A stretch of 64,000 nt of DNA from contig QCGG01000001.1 in the NCBI GenBank assembly GCA_003280055.1, positions 1 through 64,000 on the forward strand, read 5' to 3'. Origin of the DNA: Prochlorococcus sp. AG-363-P19. Its GTDB lineage: Bacteria > Cyanobacteriota > Cyanobacteriia > PCC-6307 > Cyanobiaceae. A model generated the notes under the pieces. The model saw only the letters and a list, made by a program, of their open reading frames with translations, was not told where the DNA came from and made no database searches. This document shows positions 55,218 through 64,000 of this stretch, one piece after another; within the stretch, counting starts at the first letter, position 1; the number at the start of each line of letters is the position of its first letter. Both the position numbers and the translations under genes were made by a program.

Positions 55218-56213
55218 CTAAATCGCTTTTGATAAAGACAGCCCTCCTTTATGAGGGTTCTCAACTGCTTGTTCTATAAGATCTGCCAACTTCAAAGCTC
55301 TAGAGGCTTGTGGGCCATCGACGGCAGGTTTCTCTTTGCCGTTTAAACACATTAGAAAATGTTCTAATTCTGCATAAAGAGGTTCTATAGAAGTTGTGCT
55401 CACTTCTTCAACGAACCCATCATTTCGGTAAACCAGTTCACCATGATCGGCTGAATATGATTCATGTGCTCTTCTATGAATGTGCAAGGTGTGGTTGAGA
55501 AAATCTGTTTCCACTAAGCTGCTCCGACAATGAGCGCTTAGATTTCTGATTTTTCGATGACTCATCTTGCTTGCGGTTAAACTTGCAACCACACCATTGT
55601 TGAATCCAAGGGTTGCATTGACATAATCAAGTGGTCCTTTTGAGCTTCTGCCACCTACTGCCGCCAAGCTTATGACTGGCGCATTTGCTACCTCTAGGAC
55701 CAAATCAAGGTCATGAATCATTAGGTCAAGCACTACAGATACGTCATTTGCTCTGTCTGCATGGGGGCTATGCCGACGTGCTTCTAGAACCACAACTTCT
55801 TCATTTGCTAAGACCTTTACTAATTCACGAAATGCTGGGTTAAATCTTTCGATGTGTCCAACCTGTAAGAGCCTTTGAGCTTTGTTAGAAGCTGTTATAA
55901 GTGCTGCGGCCTCGTCTTGGCTTGCTGCAATTGGTTTTTCAATTAGGACATGTTTTCCTGATTCCAAGCAGGCCATCCCTACTTCGTGATGCAGCAATGT
56001 GGGCACTGCTATACAAACAGCTTCTACTTCGGCAAGTAAATTTCTGTAGTCTTTATACCATTTGCAACCAAATTGCTCTGTAGCCAGATGACCTCGTGTT
56101 GAGTCGGGATCTGCCACCCCGACAAGCTCGGCATCTTTTAGCAAGCTCAATACCCTTGCATGGTGCCAGCCCATGTTGCCAATGCCAATGACTCCTACCT
56201 TTACTGGAACCAT
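55218..56213 (-). CDS. Gfo/Idh/MocA-family oxidoreductase
   Basis: A 331-residue NAD(P)-dependent dehydrogenase. The Rossmann motif GVIGIGNMGWHHARVL begins the protein, EKPIAAS marks the family lysine, and HIERFNPA is typical. The substrate is probably a sugar or cyclitol derivative. It lies beside a glycan glycosyltransferase gene, but no direct pathway link can be shown. The ATG start is secure. Confidence 0.85.
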   Translation of the reverse strand: MVPVKVGVIGIGNMGWHHARVLSLLKDAELVGVADPDSTRGHLATEQFGCKWYKDYRNLLAEVEAVCIAVPTLLHHEVGMACLESGKHVLIEKPIAASQDEAAALITASNKAQRLLQVGHIERFNPAFRELVKVLANEEVVVLEARRHSPHADRANDVSVVLDLMIHDLDLVLEVANAPVISLAAVGGRSSKGPLDYVNATLGFNNGVVASLTASKMSHRKIRNLSAHCRSSLVETDFLNHTLHIHRRAHESYSADHGELVYRNDGFVEEVSTTSIEPLYAELEHFLMCLNGKEKPAVDGPQASRALKLADLIEQAVENPHKGGLSLSKAI

Positions 56214-56262
56214 TGTTCAGAGCAAAGGTAGGGCATTGGAATTTTGTAGAAGTTTTTAGTGA

Positions 56263-57549
56263 TTAGTCGTTTAGTGAATCAATGCTTTGCAGATTAAGTC
56301 TTACTTGTTCAATACGTGGTCCTTTCATAGTAGTAATTTCAAACTTTAAATTTCCATAGGTAAGAGATTCACCTGCGGATGGGATGTGTTGAAGTTCCTC
56401 TAGGAGGAATCCGGCAAGAGTATGGTGATCATCTGCTTCAGGTAAATCCAACTTTAGTTGCCTATTCAGTTCAATAATCTCAAGATCACCAGCCACTAAC
56501 CATTTCCCTGGTTGATCCTCCTCTTGTCGCAGATTCGTCTCAAAGTCGTTTGTTGAGTCAAGCTCGTCTCCTACTATTTCTCCTGTTAGATCAGTTGCTG
56601 TAACTAGCCCTTCAGTCCCTCCATGCTCATCTACAACGATTAAGAAAGGTTGGCCACTTTTTATCATTGGTAAAAGTTCAGCCAAGTTGCACGTTTCTAA
56701 TACCCGAGTGGCTGGTTTTAGGTATGGCCCAAGAGGAGATTCAGCTTGTAGCTCCCCTCTTGAGATTGGCTCGGCTAGTTCTCGTAAGTCGATAACCCCC
56801 CTTACATCATCTAAGGAGTCTCCAATAACCAAGAAGCGAGCATGTCTGGTTTCATGAACGCTTTTCATTAGTTCTGAAAAGGTTACGTTCATTGGCAAAG
56901 TAACCATTCCAGAGCGGGGAATCATTACTTCTCGAACTTGTGTGTCATGTAAAGCAAATACCCCCTCCAGTATGTTTCTTTCATCCGGCCTTAATCCTGT
57001 GACTCCGCCAGTTTCGATAAGAGTTTCTAATTCTCCAGCAGATAAAGCAGGAACTAACGCATCCCATTTAGCAGTTAATCCCAGCAGGCGAAGCAAGAGT
57101 GATGCAATAGCTTCTAGAAAGGCCAGGACTGGAGCCAAGGAGCGCATAACTGCCTCATGAAGAGGGGCCAGACGAAGAGCAGCAGATTCAGGTCGATTAA
57201 GAACTAGGGCTTTTGGAATTATTCCTGCTAGAAGAGTTGAGAGAATTACTAAGCCCAGAAATAGCAGGGTATCCAAGATGCGGTTGAGAGAATTGTTAGC
57301 AGGCCATAAGGCTTGACTAAACCCATTGCCAAGCCATCCAATAGCTATTAGCGCCATTGTTCCTCCTAGTTGGCAAACCATTAATACTCTTCGAAGTCGA
57401 CGCTGCAGGCGATGAATGGCTAATGCACCTGGTTTTTTTTCCTCAATCAAGCCTTGTACTCTGCTTGGCCTCAGCCTTAGCAAAGCAACTTCTCCAGCTC
57501 CAAAAAAAGCTGGTAGGCCAATTAAAATTACTAGTATTAGAACAATCAT
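56263..57549 (-). CDS. CNNM/TlyC-like membrane protein with CBS domains
   Basis: A 428-residue protein: an N-terminal DUF21 (CNNM) membrane domain with four hydrophobic segments, two CBS domains (about 205-330; REVMIPRSGMVTL, VVDEHGGTEGLVTATD) and a C-terminal CorC/HlyC domain (DDHHTLAGFLLEEL). Family members transport or sense Mg2+/Co2+; the name hemolysin is historical. It ends a minus-strand run and begins next to tRNA-Met. Confidence 0.88.
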   Translation of the reverse strand: MIVLILVILIGLPAFFGAGEVALLRLRPSRVQGLIEEKKPGALAIHRLQRRLRRVLMVCQLGGTMALIAIGWLGNGFSQALWPANNSLNRILDTLLFLGLVILSTLLAGIIPKALVLNRPESAALRLAPLHEAVMRSLAPVLAFLEAIASLLLRLLGLTAKWDALVPALSAGELETLIETGGVTGLRPDERNILEGVFALHDTQVREVMIPRSGMVTLPMNVTFSELMKSVHETRHARFLVIGDSLDDVRGVIDLRELAEPISRGELQAESPLGPYLKPATRVLETCNLAELLPMIKSGQPFLIVVDEHGGTEGLVTATDLTGEIVGDELDSTNDFETNLRQEEDQPGKWLVAGDLEIIELNRQLKLDLPEADDHHTLAGFLLEELQHIPSAGESLTYGNLKFEITTMKGPRIEQVRLNLQSIDSLND

Positions 57550-57562
57550 CTCAGTGGCTGAA

Positions 57563-57635
57563 TGGGGGTCGCGAGGATCGAACTCGCCTTAGCTGAATTA
57601 TGAGTTCAGTGCATTCACCAGATTGCTAGACCCCC
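57563..57635 (-). tRNA. tRNA-Met(CAT), elongator, or tRNA-Ile2
   Basis: A 73-base cloverleaf: acceptor GGGGGTC/GACCCCC, anticodon stem CTGAA/TTCAG with loop CTCATAA, T arm GCGAG/CTCGC, discriminator A. A CAT anticodon is shared by initiator and elongator Met and by the lysidine-modified Ile2 tRNA. The first acceptor pair is matched, so it is not initiator; pairs 12:23 and 29:41 do not follow the Ile pattern, which favours elongator Met. Confidence 0.85.
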
Positions 57636-57748
57636 TCAGAATTAATTACTCCTTAAGCCTTTAAAAATAATAATGAAGGCTTCAATGGGAATGTAGGGAA
57701 TTCAATAGATAGCAAACTAGTCCAATCAGCATCAATTTACCAGCAATT

Positions 57749-58333
57749 ATGAGTAGTTTTCCTTCTTTAACTAAGTCGAGCCGTGAGGAGCTGCTCACCT
57801 TGCTAGCAAAGGATGCATATCGGCTTGGGGAGTTCACTCTTTCTTCAGGCAGAAAGAGCCAACACTATGTGAATTGCAAGCCCGTTAGTTTGAGTGGAAG
57901 AGGGCTTTTATTGTTAAGTACTTTTCTTCTTGAAAAAGTTGAGTTTGATTCTGTAGCTGTTGCTGGCATGACATTAGGCGCAGACCCTCTTGTGAGTGCG
58001 GTCGCAATTGCGGCACAACAGAACGATCGCTCCCTGGATGCATTGATAGTGCGCAAGGAAGCAAAGGGATATGGAACAGCAGATTGGGTAGAAGGTCCTT
58101 TACCTGAGCAAGGGAAAAGAATTACTGTTTTAGAGGACGTGGTCACTACAGGTGGGTCGTCATTGAAAGTGGTAAAACTTTTACGGGAGGCTAGTTATAT
58201 AGTCGATCGTGTGGTGACAATTGTTGATCGGGAGGAAGGCGGCAATGATGCAATGACCAAGGAAGGGTTAGAACTAAAGAGTCTTTTTTCTTTAAAAGAG
58301 GTAGCTGAAAAGGCACTGGAACTTTTTACATGA
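57749..58333 (+). CDS. pyrE: Orotate phosphoribosyltransferase
   Basis: Adds phosphoribosyl to orotate in pyrimidine synthesis. The PRPP-binding motif [13 protein letters not shown] is clear, as are [12 protein letters not shown] and [10 protein letters not shown]. It has 194 residues. The stop overlaps the ygfZ start by four bases, a likely coupled pair. Confidence 0.94.
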   Translation: MSSFPSLTKSSREELLTLLAKDAYRLGEFTLSSGRKSQHYVNCKPVSLSGRGLLLLSTFLLEKVEFDSVAVAGMTLGADPLVSAVAIAAQQNDRSLDALIVRKEAKGYGTADWVEGPLPEQGKRITVLEDVVTTGGSSLKVVKLLREASYIVDRVVTIVDREEGGNDAMTKEGLELKSLFSLKEVAEKALELFT

Positions 58334-59181
58334 GTAATTCTTCAATTGAAATTTGGGATGAAATATTTCCCTACTTTTTGTTAAGAGGACCGGGCAGTAA
58401 AGACTTTTTGCATGGTCAAACAACAGCAGATGTTAAAAACCTGCATACAGATCAGCTCGTAAGTGGTTGTTGGTTAAATGCTATTGGCAGAGTAAGGGCT
58501 TTATTCGAGATTTGTATAGACAATGGTGAAGTTGGAGTTGTTGTATTGGCTGGCAATAAGAATGAAATTATGGAAGGACTTTCCAAGGCAATTTTTCCTG
58601 CAGATAGATTAGAGATAGTCTCTTTTTCTACTAAAAGAAGACTTCAGAAGATTGTTGATAAAGAAATATTTTCCCCAGAGATAATCTGGTTAGAATCAGA
58701 AGAGAATACTAATAACCCTTGGTCAAGCTATAACTCTATTAGTCAAAGGTTGGTTGATAGATTGTTGCTAAGGCAGGGTTTTCCTCGCTCATCAGGAGAA
58801 TTGAATGGTGAAACTAATCCTTTAGAACTTGGACTGGCACATTTTATTTCTTTTGATAAAGGTTGCTATTTAGGGCAGGAGACAATAGCAAAACTTTTAA
58901 AAACAAGGAAGCTAAAACAACAGCTTAGGTATTGGGAATCTTTTGATAAGATCGATTCAGGTGAATGTCTTCTACGAATTGAACAAGACCAGAAATTGAG
59001 TTCTTTTTCACGGGCTGGGATAATTACTTCTTCTATGAACTTGGAAGCAGAGAATAAAACTATTGGGCTTGCACTTGTAAGGCAAAAGGCTTTGGGTGAC
59101 AAACGTCTTACGATTCAAGGAACCTCTAAGGAACTATGCCTTTATTTGCCTAAGGGATTTCATTTGTTGGAAGGTTTTTGA
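58330..59181 (+). CDS. ygfZ: YgfZ-type folate-binding protein
   Basis: A 283-residue member of the YgfZ/GcvT-like family, which supports Fe-S cluster enzymes and binds tetrahydrofolate. The signature K-G-C-Y-x-G-Q-E is present as [13 protein letters not shown]. The N-terminal part has [21 protein letters not shown], split over two strands. It is coupled to pyrE and nearly abuts the convergent nuclease gene (1 base between stops). Confidence 0.88.
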   Translation: MSNSSIEIWDEIFPYFLLRGPGSKDFLHGQTTADVKNLHTDQLVSGCWLNAIGRVRALFEICIDNGEVGVVVLAGNKNEIMEGLSKAIFPADRLEIVSFSTKRRLQKIVDKEIFSPEIIWLESEENTNNPWSSYNSISQRLVDRLLLRQGFPRSSGELNGETNPLELGLAHFISFDKGCYLGQETIAKLLKTRKLKQQLRYWESFDKIDSGECLLRIEQDQKLSSFSRAGIITSSMNLEAENKTIGLALVRQKALGDKRLTIQGTSKELCLYLPKGFHLLEGF

Positions 59182-59182
59182 T

Positions 59183-60673
59183 CTATTTCCCAAATATTTG
59201 ATCAACACCACCTTGATTATGTAGCCATGTAGCGATTCTCCATGTAGCAAGATTGTCATCATGATTATATTCAAATATTCTTTTAAGCAAGATAGTATTA
59301 TTTAGTCCGGTGCGATCTCTTAGTCGCCATTGACGCCACCAGAAAAGTGCCCTTGCGCCTTCGGCTCTTTCATTGCGCCAATTAAAACCCATCCATCCAG
59401 CAACTTCTTTTAAGCCATAATTTTTTGTAGGTAATCGCCAAAACTCTCTTAACCTTTTATGGACATCTATCAACCTTTTCTGTAGATCAACTATTTCTTG
59501 TGACGATGAACCGTTTTTTTTGGCGATTTGAGATAGAGCTATACGTTCAGTCTCTCCATAGTGAAGAATTGGTAAATCTGGATATTTAATTAGTTTATTT
59601 TTGATTCTTTTCCAGCAGAGAGCATTTGTTTTTTTATTATCATGGGTAATTAGAAGAGGATGATATTTTGCGTTTTTTAAATCCCAAGAACCATCATTAG
59701 AATTCATTACACGAAGGAATCCATGTAGGAAATCTTCTTTTTCATCTGGGTCAGATTCGATATCATATAGAAAAACACCTCGAGATGTAATTAATTCAGG
59801 AATTGCTATCGATTCTTTTAGTCTTTTTGGAGAAGAGTGAAACTGTACTTTTGCCTGGATTATGAGATCTTTAGCAGCTTTCCCGTGTTGTTCATTTATG
59901 TCTTTTAACTTTCTGGTTAAATCATCTGGCTCGCTCTTTGCTAAATCTTCCAGGGTATTTATTTGCAGCCCTTGTAAAATTTCACTTCGGCTTTTACCTA
60001 TACCACTTACTTCACTAAGGTCCCCATCCTCAGCAGCTTTTTTGTTGCAAAGCTCTCTCCAGGAACATAAAACACATTTCTTTCTGTCTTTAGTAAGAGG
60101 TGGTGTTTCAGGTTTCTCGAGCTCGGATAAAATTTTTGATAAAAGATCATTGAGTTGATTAAATAGTGATTGAGCTAAATGAACTTTTTCAACTTGCAGT
60201 CCTTTTTTTGAGTTGCCTAAGATAATTCCATGCATAACATTTAATCCTTGGAATGTCCCTAGGATTTGACTTGTCATTGCTAAGGAAAGGCGATGCTCTC
60301 GTGTAATTCGCCGCCCCTGTTTTGAGATAACTGGCCGGTAAGCAAAATTTCCCCAGGACGATTCGCCTTTTATTTTTTGGAGTAAGGGAGGATGTACTTC
60401 TAATAAATTATTCTCTTTATCCAGGGCTTTAATTCTTAGCCCAATAACTGCTTCAGCGCCTTCTTTGATCCCTTCCAAGCCTTTTCTAGGCTTTTGATGT
60501 AAAAAGGTTTTAAAATGACGATACTGTTGATCAAGCTGAAGACTTCGATGTGGCGTCCAAATCCGCTCTGCTGGGTTGCCATGTAAATCCAACCAAGCTT
60601 TCCGAGGACATCTCACCCAACTGCAAAGTAAGCGATCTGTAAGTAATTTTGGTTGTGAAGGGGTGTAACCCAT
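59183..60673 (-). CDS. TM0106-family RecB-like nuclease
   Basis: A 496-residue multidomain protein. The N-terminal RecB-like region has a cysteine at 22 (WVRCPRKAWLD) and a triplet CVLCSWRELC (200, 203, 209), the 1+3 pattern of a 4Fe-4S cluster as in Cas4 and AddB. A helix-hairpin-helix follows (VSGIGKSRSEIL), then a DEDD-type RNase-H-like domain starting YDIESDPDEKEDFLHG (Asp304, Glu306). The usual RecB catalytic D-E-x-K cannot be found in the N-terminal half. It may process nucleic-acid ends; the substrate is unknown. Confidence 0.8.
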   Translation of the reverse strand: MGYTPSQPKLLTDRLLCSWVRCPRKAWLDLHGNPAERIWTPHRSLQLDQQYRHFKTFLHQKPRKGLEGIKEGAEAVIGLRIKALDKENNLLEVHPPLLQKIKGESSWGNFAYRPVISKQGRRITREHRLSLAMTSQILGTFQGLNVMHGIILGNSKKGLQVEKVHLAQSLFNQLNDLLSKILSELEKPETPPLTKDRKKCVLCSWRELCNKKAAEDGDLSEVSGIGKSRSEILQGLQINTLEDLAKSEPDDLTRKLKDINEQHGKAAKDLIIQAKVQFHSSPKRLKESIAIPELITSRGVFLYDIESDPDEKEDFLHGFLRVMNSNDGSWDLKNAKYHPLLITHDNKKTNALCWKRIKNKLIKYPDLPILHYGETERIALSQIAKKNGSSSQEIVDLQKRLIDVHKRLREFWRLPTKNYGLKEVAGWMGFNWRNERAEGARALFWWRQWRLRDRTGLNNTILLKRIFEYNHDDNLATWRIATWLHNQGGVDQIFGK

Positions 60674-60727
60674 TCGATAACACTAAGGTGATTTTAAAAA
60701 AAGCCTTCTTTTAAGACTAGAGAATCC

Positions 60728-62191
60728 ATGGCTTCAGCATCATTGCCGCTATCAGCTTCTCCAATTGAATTTGGGACTGATGGATGGCGCGGAGTTTTAG
60801 GTGTTGATGTAACTCTTGAAAGGCTTTTAGCAGTAGCAGCTGCATCTGCTCAAGAATTGGCTTTTAGGGCCCCTTCGGATTTAAACAGTAGAACGGTTGT
60901 AATAGGTTTTGATCGTAGATTTCTTGCACCAGAACTCGCTGAGGCTATAGCTGCATCAATTAGGGGTTCAGATTTAGAGCCCCTAATTGCTAAAACTCCT
61001 TTGCCTACTCCAGCTTGTAGCTGGGCAGTAGTGCAGCGCAAGGCCTTGGGAGCACTTGTTATTACTGCTAGCCATAATCCAGCCGAATGGCTTGGAATGA
61101 AGATTAAGGGTCCTTTTGGAGGATCAGTGGAACCAGATTTCACCAAGGCAGTTGAAAAAAGACTTTTAGCAGGTGGCAAAACAATTCCACTCGAAATGAA
61201 GACAGATAGTTTTGATGGACGAAAAGAACATCTTGAGGGTTTAAGTAGGAAGTTTGATATCCCTTTTCTGGTCAAAGGTCTTAGGCGTTTGGGATTAAAG
61301 ATAATTGTTGACCCTATGCATGGTGTGGCAGCAGGCTGTATTTCTGAGATGTTGGGATCAGAGGGAGCTGATCTTGTTGAAGAGATTCGTTCAGAAAGGG
61401 ATACTCTTTTTGGAGGAACCCCCCCAGAGCCGCTTGCCCCTTATTTAACTGAACTCACCTCGCTGGTGCGAGCTTCAAATTTGGCTGGTCAAAAGACAAT
61501 AGGCCTGGCATTTGATGGAGATGGAGATAGAATTGCGGCAGTAGATGAGACGGGCAAATTCTGTAGTACTCAACTGTTAATACCCTTATTAGTAGATCAT
61601 CTTGGTAGAACCAAGAACCTGCCGGGTTCAGTTATTAAGACTGTTAGTGGATCTGATTTAATTACACTTGTGGCCCAGTCAATTGGAAGAAAGGTAGTCG
61701 AACTTCCTGTTGGATTTAAATATATAGCTGCTGAGATGTTGAATGATGAAGTTCTGTTAGGTGGTGAGGAATCTGGTGGAATTGGATTTGGTCGACATTT
61801 ACCCGAAAGAGATGCCTTATTTACAGGATTGGTGCTTATAGAAGCGCTGGTCGAAGGGGGCTTGTGCTTGGGTGAATATTTAGAATCTTTGCGGAGTCAT
61901 TTTGGAGGTGGTTGTATATACGACAGAGTTGATTTGCGATTGGAAAGTATGGACAATAGACATCGATTAGAAGCTTTATTGGCAGAAGGTCCCCCGTTGA
62001 GAGTTGCCGGTAAAGAAGTTAAAGAAGTTAGTCGAGTTGATGGCGTTAAGTTTCGATTAGGCCCAGGATATTGGTTGATGATGCGGTTTTCGGGAACTGA
62101 ACCCTTGCTCAGAATTTATTGTGAAGCCCCAACTTACCCTGAGGTCACTGAAGTACTTGATTGGGCTAAGGAGTTTGCTAAGAAGGCATGA
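60728..62191 (+). CDS. Phosphoglucomutase/phosphomannomutase family protein
   Basis: An alpha-D-phosphohexomutase of 487 residues. The catalytic serine loop is ITASHNPAEWLG, the Mg loop FDGDGDRIAAVD, the sugar loop GGEESGGIG and the phosphate loop RFSGTEPLLRIYCEAP. GlmM is encoded elsewhere in the window, so this one is more likely to supply glucose-1-phosphate for glycogen and glycans or mannose-1-phosphate. The stop overlaps the rdgB start by four bases. Confidence 0.88.
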   Translation: MASASLPLSASPIEFGTDGWRGVLGVDVTLERLLAVAAASAQELAFRAPSDLNSRTVVIGFDRRFLAPELAEAIAASIRGSDLEPLIAKTPLPTPACSWAVVQRKALGALVITASHNPAEWLGMKIKGPFGGSVEPDFTKAVEKRLLAGGKTIPLEMKTDSFDGRKEHLEGLSRKFDIPFLVKGLRRLGLKIIVDPMHGVAAGCISEMLGSEGADLVEEIRSERDTLFGGTPPEPLAPYLTELTSLVRASNLAGQKTIGLAFDGDGDRIAAVDETGKFCSTQLLIPLLVDHLGRTKNLPGSVIKTVSGSDLITLVAQSIGRKVVELPVGFKYIAAEMLNDEVLLGGEESGGIGFGRHLPERDALFTGLVLIEALVEGGLCLGEYLESLRSHFGGGCIYDRVDLRLESMDNRHRLEALLAEGPPLRVAGKEVKEVSRVDGVKFRLGPGYWLMMRFSGTEPLLRIYCEAPTYPEVTEVLDWAKEFAKKA

Positions 62192-62799
62192 TGTTAAAAG
62201 ATAAAAGTCTAAGAACTATTTGTCTTGCCACAGGAAATCAAGGTAAGATTTCTGAGTTTGAAAGTTTGTTTGTAGATTTACCTGTAAAGATGTATTTAAA
62301 ACCGAAGGGTTTTGAAGTAGAGGAAACCGGAGATACTTTTGCTGAGAATGCAAGGATTAAGGCAATTTCTGTAGCCAGAGAAACAGGCTATTGGGCAATT
62401 GCTGATGACTCTGGATTGTGTATAAAGGCCTTAAATGGAGCCCCTGGGGTATTCTCATCCCGCTATGGAAAATCTGACTTAGAAAGGATTCAACGTGTAT
62501 TAGGTGAATTAGAAGGTTGTGATGTTAGAAATGCATATTTTAGTGCTGCGATTTGTGTTGCCTCTGAAGATGGCTCTGTCTTAATAGAGGTTGCAGGGCT
62601 TTCTAAGGGTCTAATAACTTTTACTCCTAGAGGTGAAAGAGGTTTTGGCTATGACCCGATTTTTGAGATTGAGAGTCTTGGATTGACATTCGCAGAAATG
62701 ACAAAGCAAAAGAAGGCGGAATTTAGTCATAGAGGTAAAGCCTTTAAAAAGTTAAAGCCATTGTTGAAAAAGCTTTTTTCTGATTACCCATTTCCATGA
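62188..62799 (+). CDS. rdgB: XTP/dITP diphosphatase (RdgB/HAM1)
   Basis: Removes non-canonical purine nucleotides from the pool. The motifs are ICLATGNQGKISEF, FAENARIKA, AIADDSGLCIKAL, GAPGVFSSRYG, GERGFGYDPIFE and EFSHRGKAFKKL. It has 203 residues. It overlaps the phosphohexomutase gene by four bases; a terminator-like hairpin with a T tract follows (62833-62878). Confidence 0.93.
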   Translation: MMLKDKSLRTICLATGNQGKISEFESLFVDLPVKMYLKPKGFEVEETGDTFAENARIKAISVARETGYWAIADDSGLCIKALNGAPGVFSSRYGKSDLERIQRVLGELEGCDVRNAYFSAAICVASEDGSVLIEVAGLSKGLITFTPRGERGFGYDPIFEIESLGLTFAEMTKQKKAEFSHRGKAFKKLKPLLKKLFSDYPFP

Positions 62800-62832
62800 G
62801 ACGTTTTAATTTAGATAGCTGGAAATTTATAC

Positions 62833-62878
62833 GTACCACTCTTCATGATTAGAAAATTATGAAGAAGTTTTTTGGTAC
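62833..62878 (+). terminator. Terminator after rdgB
   Basis: TCTTCAT pairs with ATGAAGA over 7 bp, followed by AGTTTTTT; outer GTACCA and TGGTAC also pair. It lies between convergent rdgB and the carotenoid oxygenase gene. Confidence 0.55.
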
Positions 62879-62897
62879 TTTCCCTTTGGCCGAGAAT

Positions 62898-64000
62898 TTA
62901 GGTATTGACCCAGCATCCATGCAGGCCGTGAGGAATTGCTAAAGGTAGATCTATTTTTGCTTGAAGTGTTAGATCTTTCGAGTCAAGGATTACAAGGTCT
63001 GTGGCATTTCGGTCACCATTCCAGACCATAATTAATATCCAGCCTTCGTCTTCATTTGGTGAGTATTTACTCGGGACCATAATTGGCTCACCAACGAAGC
63101 CTTCTGGGGATGCACTCCATTTAGAAGAAGCTCCATTTTTAAGGTCTAATTTCTTTATATTTTGTAGTGGACCATTGCCCTCTTCGCATTCAGATGTTGC
63201 CATCCATGCATAACGTGCTTTTCTTCCCACGAAATTTGGATTTACCATTGCAAATTCACAACATTGTTTGCTAATAATTGTTGTACTAATAGATTCTTTT
63301 TGGAGATTAATCTTGCACCTTTTTAATAGTCCCTCAGGAAGTGAGTCAAAGTTTATTTTGCGAAAATCTTGTTCAGGACCAATTGAGGGAAAATCTTTGT
63401 AATAAATACTTTCAATCGTAACTTCTTCATTGCTTTCCCAAGCATTGAGATGGTGAAATACAAAACCATCAGGGGCATTAAATAATCTGGGGTTCTGTCC
63501 TTTGAATGAGCCTGACTCTCTAGGTATTAGTATAAACTTGCTCTGATTTCTTGGTGATGAATATAGGCATTGAGCTGCGCTCCTCTGCCCCAGTAGAAAA
63601 GGTATTGGATTTATAGAGATTGCATTCTGCAAGAAAATAGCCCAATTAGGGGTAATAGCAAAATCATGAAGAAAGGCAAAGCCCTTAAAGTTGTAGGTAT
63701 TGTCATGAATTAGATGACCACATTGTTCTCCTTCATCTACAAATTCCATTAATCTAATTTTACTTTTAGGACCAGTCTTTACACCAAAAGTCACTATCTT
63801 CTTTTTTTGATGGTGACCTGGATCAAATTTTGGATGAGCACTAAAAGCTTCATTGACTTTTAGTACTCCATTAAGATTAGACAGTCCTTTGGTCTCTAAG
63901 GTCTTCGGATCAAGGGCATATGGCCCAGCTGCTTCCCATAACGCAAGTAGTTCATCTCCAAGGATCATTACATTAGTATTTGCAATATTTTTAAGACGTA
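62898..64000 (-). CDS. Carotenoid oxygenase (partial, 5' end beyond right edge)
   Basis: Member of the carotenoid cleavage dioxygenase family (apocarotenoid oxygenase/RPE65-like), a non-haem iron enzyme with a seven-bladed propeller. The histidine ligands can be placed in FLHDFAITPN, FVFHHLNAW and the C-terminal IPHGLHGCW; an earlier one is probably in SAHPKFD. The frame continues in phase upstream of the first internal ATG to the window edge (residues RLKNIANTNV before MILGDELLALWE), where NTNV plus LLALWE matches the family, so at least the N-terminal part is missing. The substrate (carotenal or carotenoid) cannot be inferred. Confidence 0.88.
   Translation of the reverse strand, partial: RLKNIANTNVMILGDELLALWEAAGPYALDPKTLETKGLSNLNGVLKVNEAFSAHPKFDPGHHQKKKIVTFGVKTGPKSKIRLMEFVDEGEQCGHLIHDNTYNFKGFAFLHDFAITPNWAIFLQNAISINPIPFLLGQRSAAQCLYSSPRNQSKFILIPRESGSFKGQNPRLFNAPDGFVFHHLNAWESNEEVTIESIYYKDFPSIGPEQDFRKINFDSLPEGLLKRCKINLQKESISTTIISKQCCEFAMVNPNFVGRKARYAWMATSECEEGNGPLQNIKKLDLKNGASSKWSASPEGFVGEPIMVPSKYSPNEDEGWILIMVWNGDRNATDLVILDSKDLTLQAKIDLPLAIPHGLHGCWVNT

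Noticed and set aside
1-64000. A mobile island, prophage or defence cluster
   Set aside because: No integrase, transposase, tRNA-flanked repeat, restriction gene or toxin-antitoxin pair is seen. The genes are core functions in a cyanobacterial order and base composition looks even across the window.

Overview
The window is a gene-dense stretch (roughly 40% G+C by eye) of a picocyanobacterial chromosome. The best fit is Prochlorococcus marinus of a low-light clade. It carries photosystem II genes (psbO, psbH, psbN, psbI, psbK), the cyanobacterial nitrogen regulator NtcA, the carotene hydroxylase CrtR and many cyanobacteria-only families (Ycf20, Ycf66, DUF2555, DUF3084, DUF3146, DUF3155, DUF3177, DUF3181, DUF3769). 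Intergenic gaps are very short, with several overlapping gene ends. The strain cannot be fixed from this sequence alone. I see no rRNA, insertion sequence, prophage, CRISPR array or integrase; this is core genome, and assignments rest on recognised motifs rather than searches.

Layout. 1-7.9 kb: aroC on the plus strand, then a minus-strand block read psbO > long hairpin > sat > ftsH > eda-like aldolase, and a DUF2555-coaBC pair. 7.9-13.2 kb: tRNA-Ala(CGC), three small proteins including Ycf20, mpg-pyrB (minus), creatininase-gatC (plus), crtR (minus) and tRNA-Leu(TAG). 13.3-24.2 kb: ycf66-ileS, a DUF3177 membrane protein, trmB with an IctB/O-antigen-ligase-like protein, glmM, a soluble-type lytic transglycosylase and a TxlA-like thioredoxin. 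24.2-29.6 kb: the minus-strand set cobO-like > dcd > thyX diverges from rph > ntcA > DUF3084 > YqgF-like. The divergent spacer holds two palindromes that resemble LexA and NrdR sites. 29.3-34.8 kb: psbH > tatA > pth > DUF3146 diverge from psbN > psbI > a DUF3769 LptD-like outer-membrane protein. 34.9-40.8 kb: a glycan lipid-carrier transferase > cinA > leuC > leuD, then glyA. 40.9-48.1 kb: tRNA-Arg(ACG), three small conserved proteins, murJ, sfsA, amt1 (with an NtcA box and a 63-base perfect hairpin), ispH and a DoxX-like protein. 48.2-64 kb: purH, an esterase, DUF3155, a Hik2-like histidine kinase, cobS, tgt-psbK, a WecG/TagA transferase, a Gfo/Idh/MocA dehydrogenase, a CNNM/TlyC-like transporter, tRNA-Met(CAT), pyrE-ygfZ, a TM0106-type nuclease, a phosphohexomutase-rdgB pair and a carotenoid oxygenase cut by the right edge.

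How the genes work together. Most are housekeeping: aromatic and leucine synthesis, purine and pyrimidine synthesis (purH, pyrB, pyrE, dcd, thyX), translation (ileS, gatC, pth, tgt, trmB, four tRNAs) and envelope building (glmM, murJ, the lipid-carrier transferase, DUF3769). Photosystem II assembly and repair is served by psbO/H/N/I/K and ftsH, and nitrogen control by ntcA with amt1. The most unusual spot is the spacer at 26195-26316 and the CobO-like protein beside it: that protein has lost its Walker A loop but kept the rest of the family's landmarks, and it shares an operon with deoxynucleotide genes.
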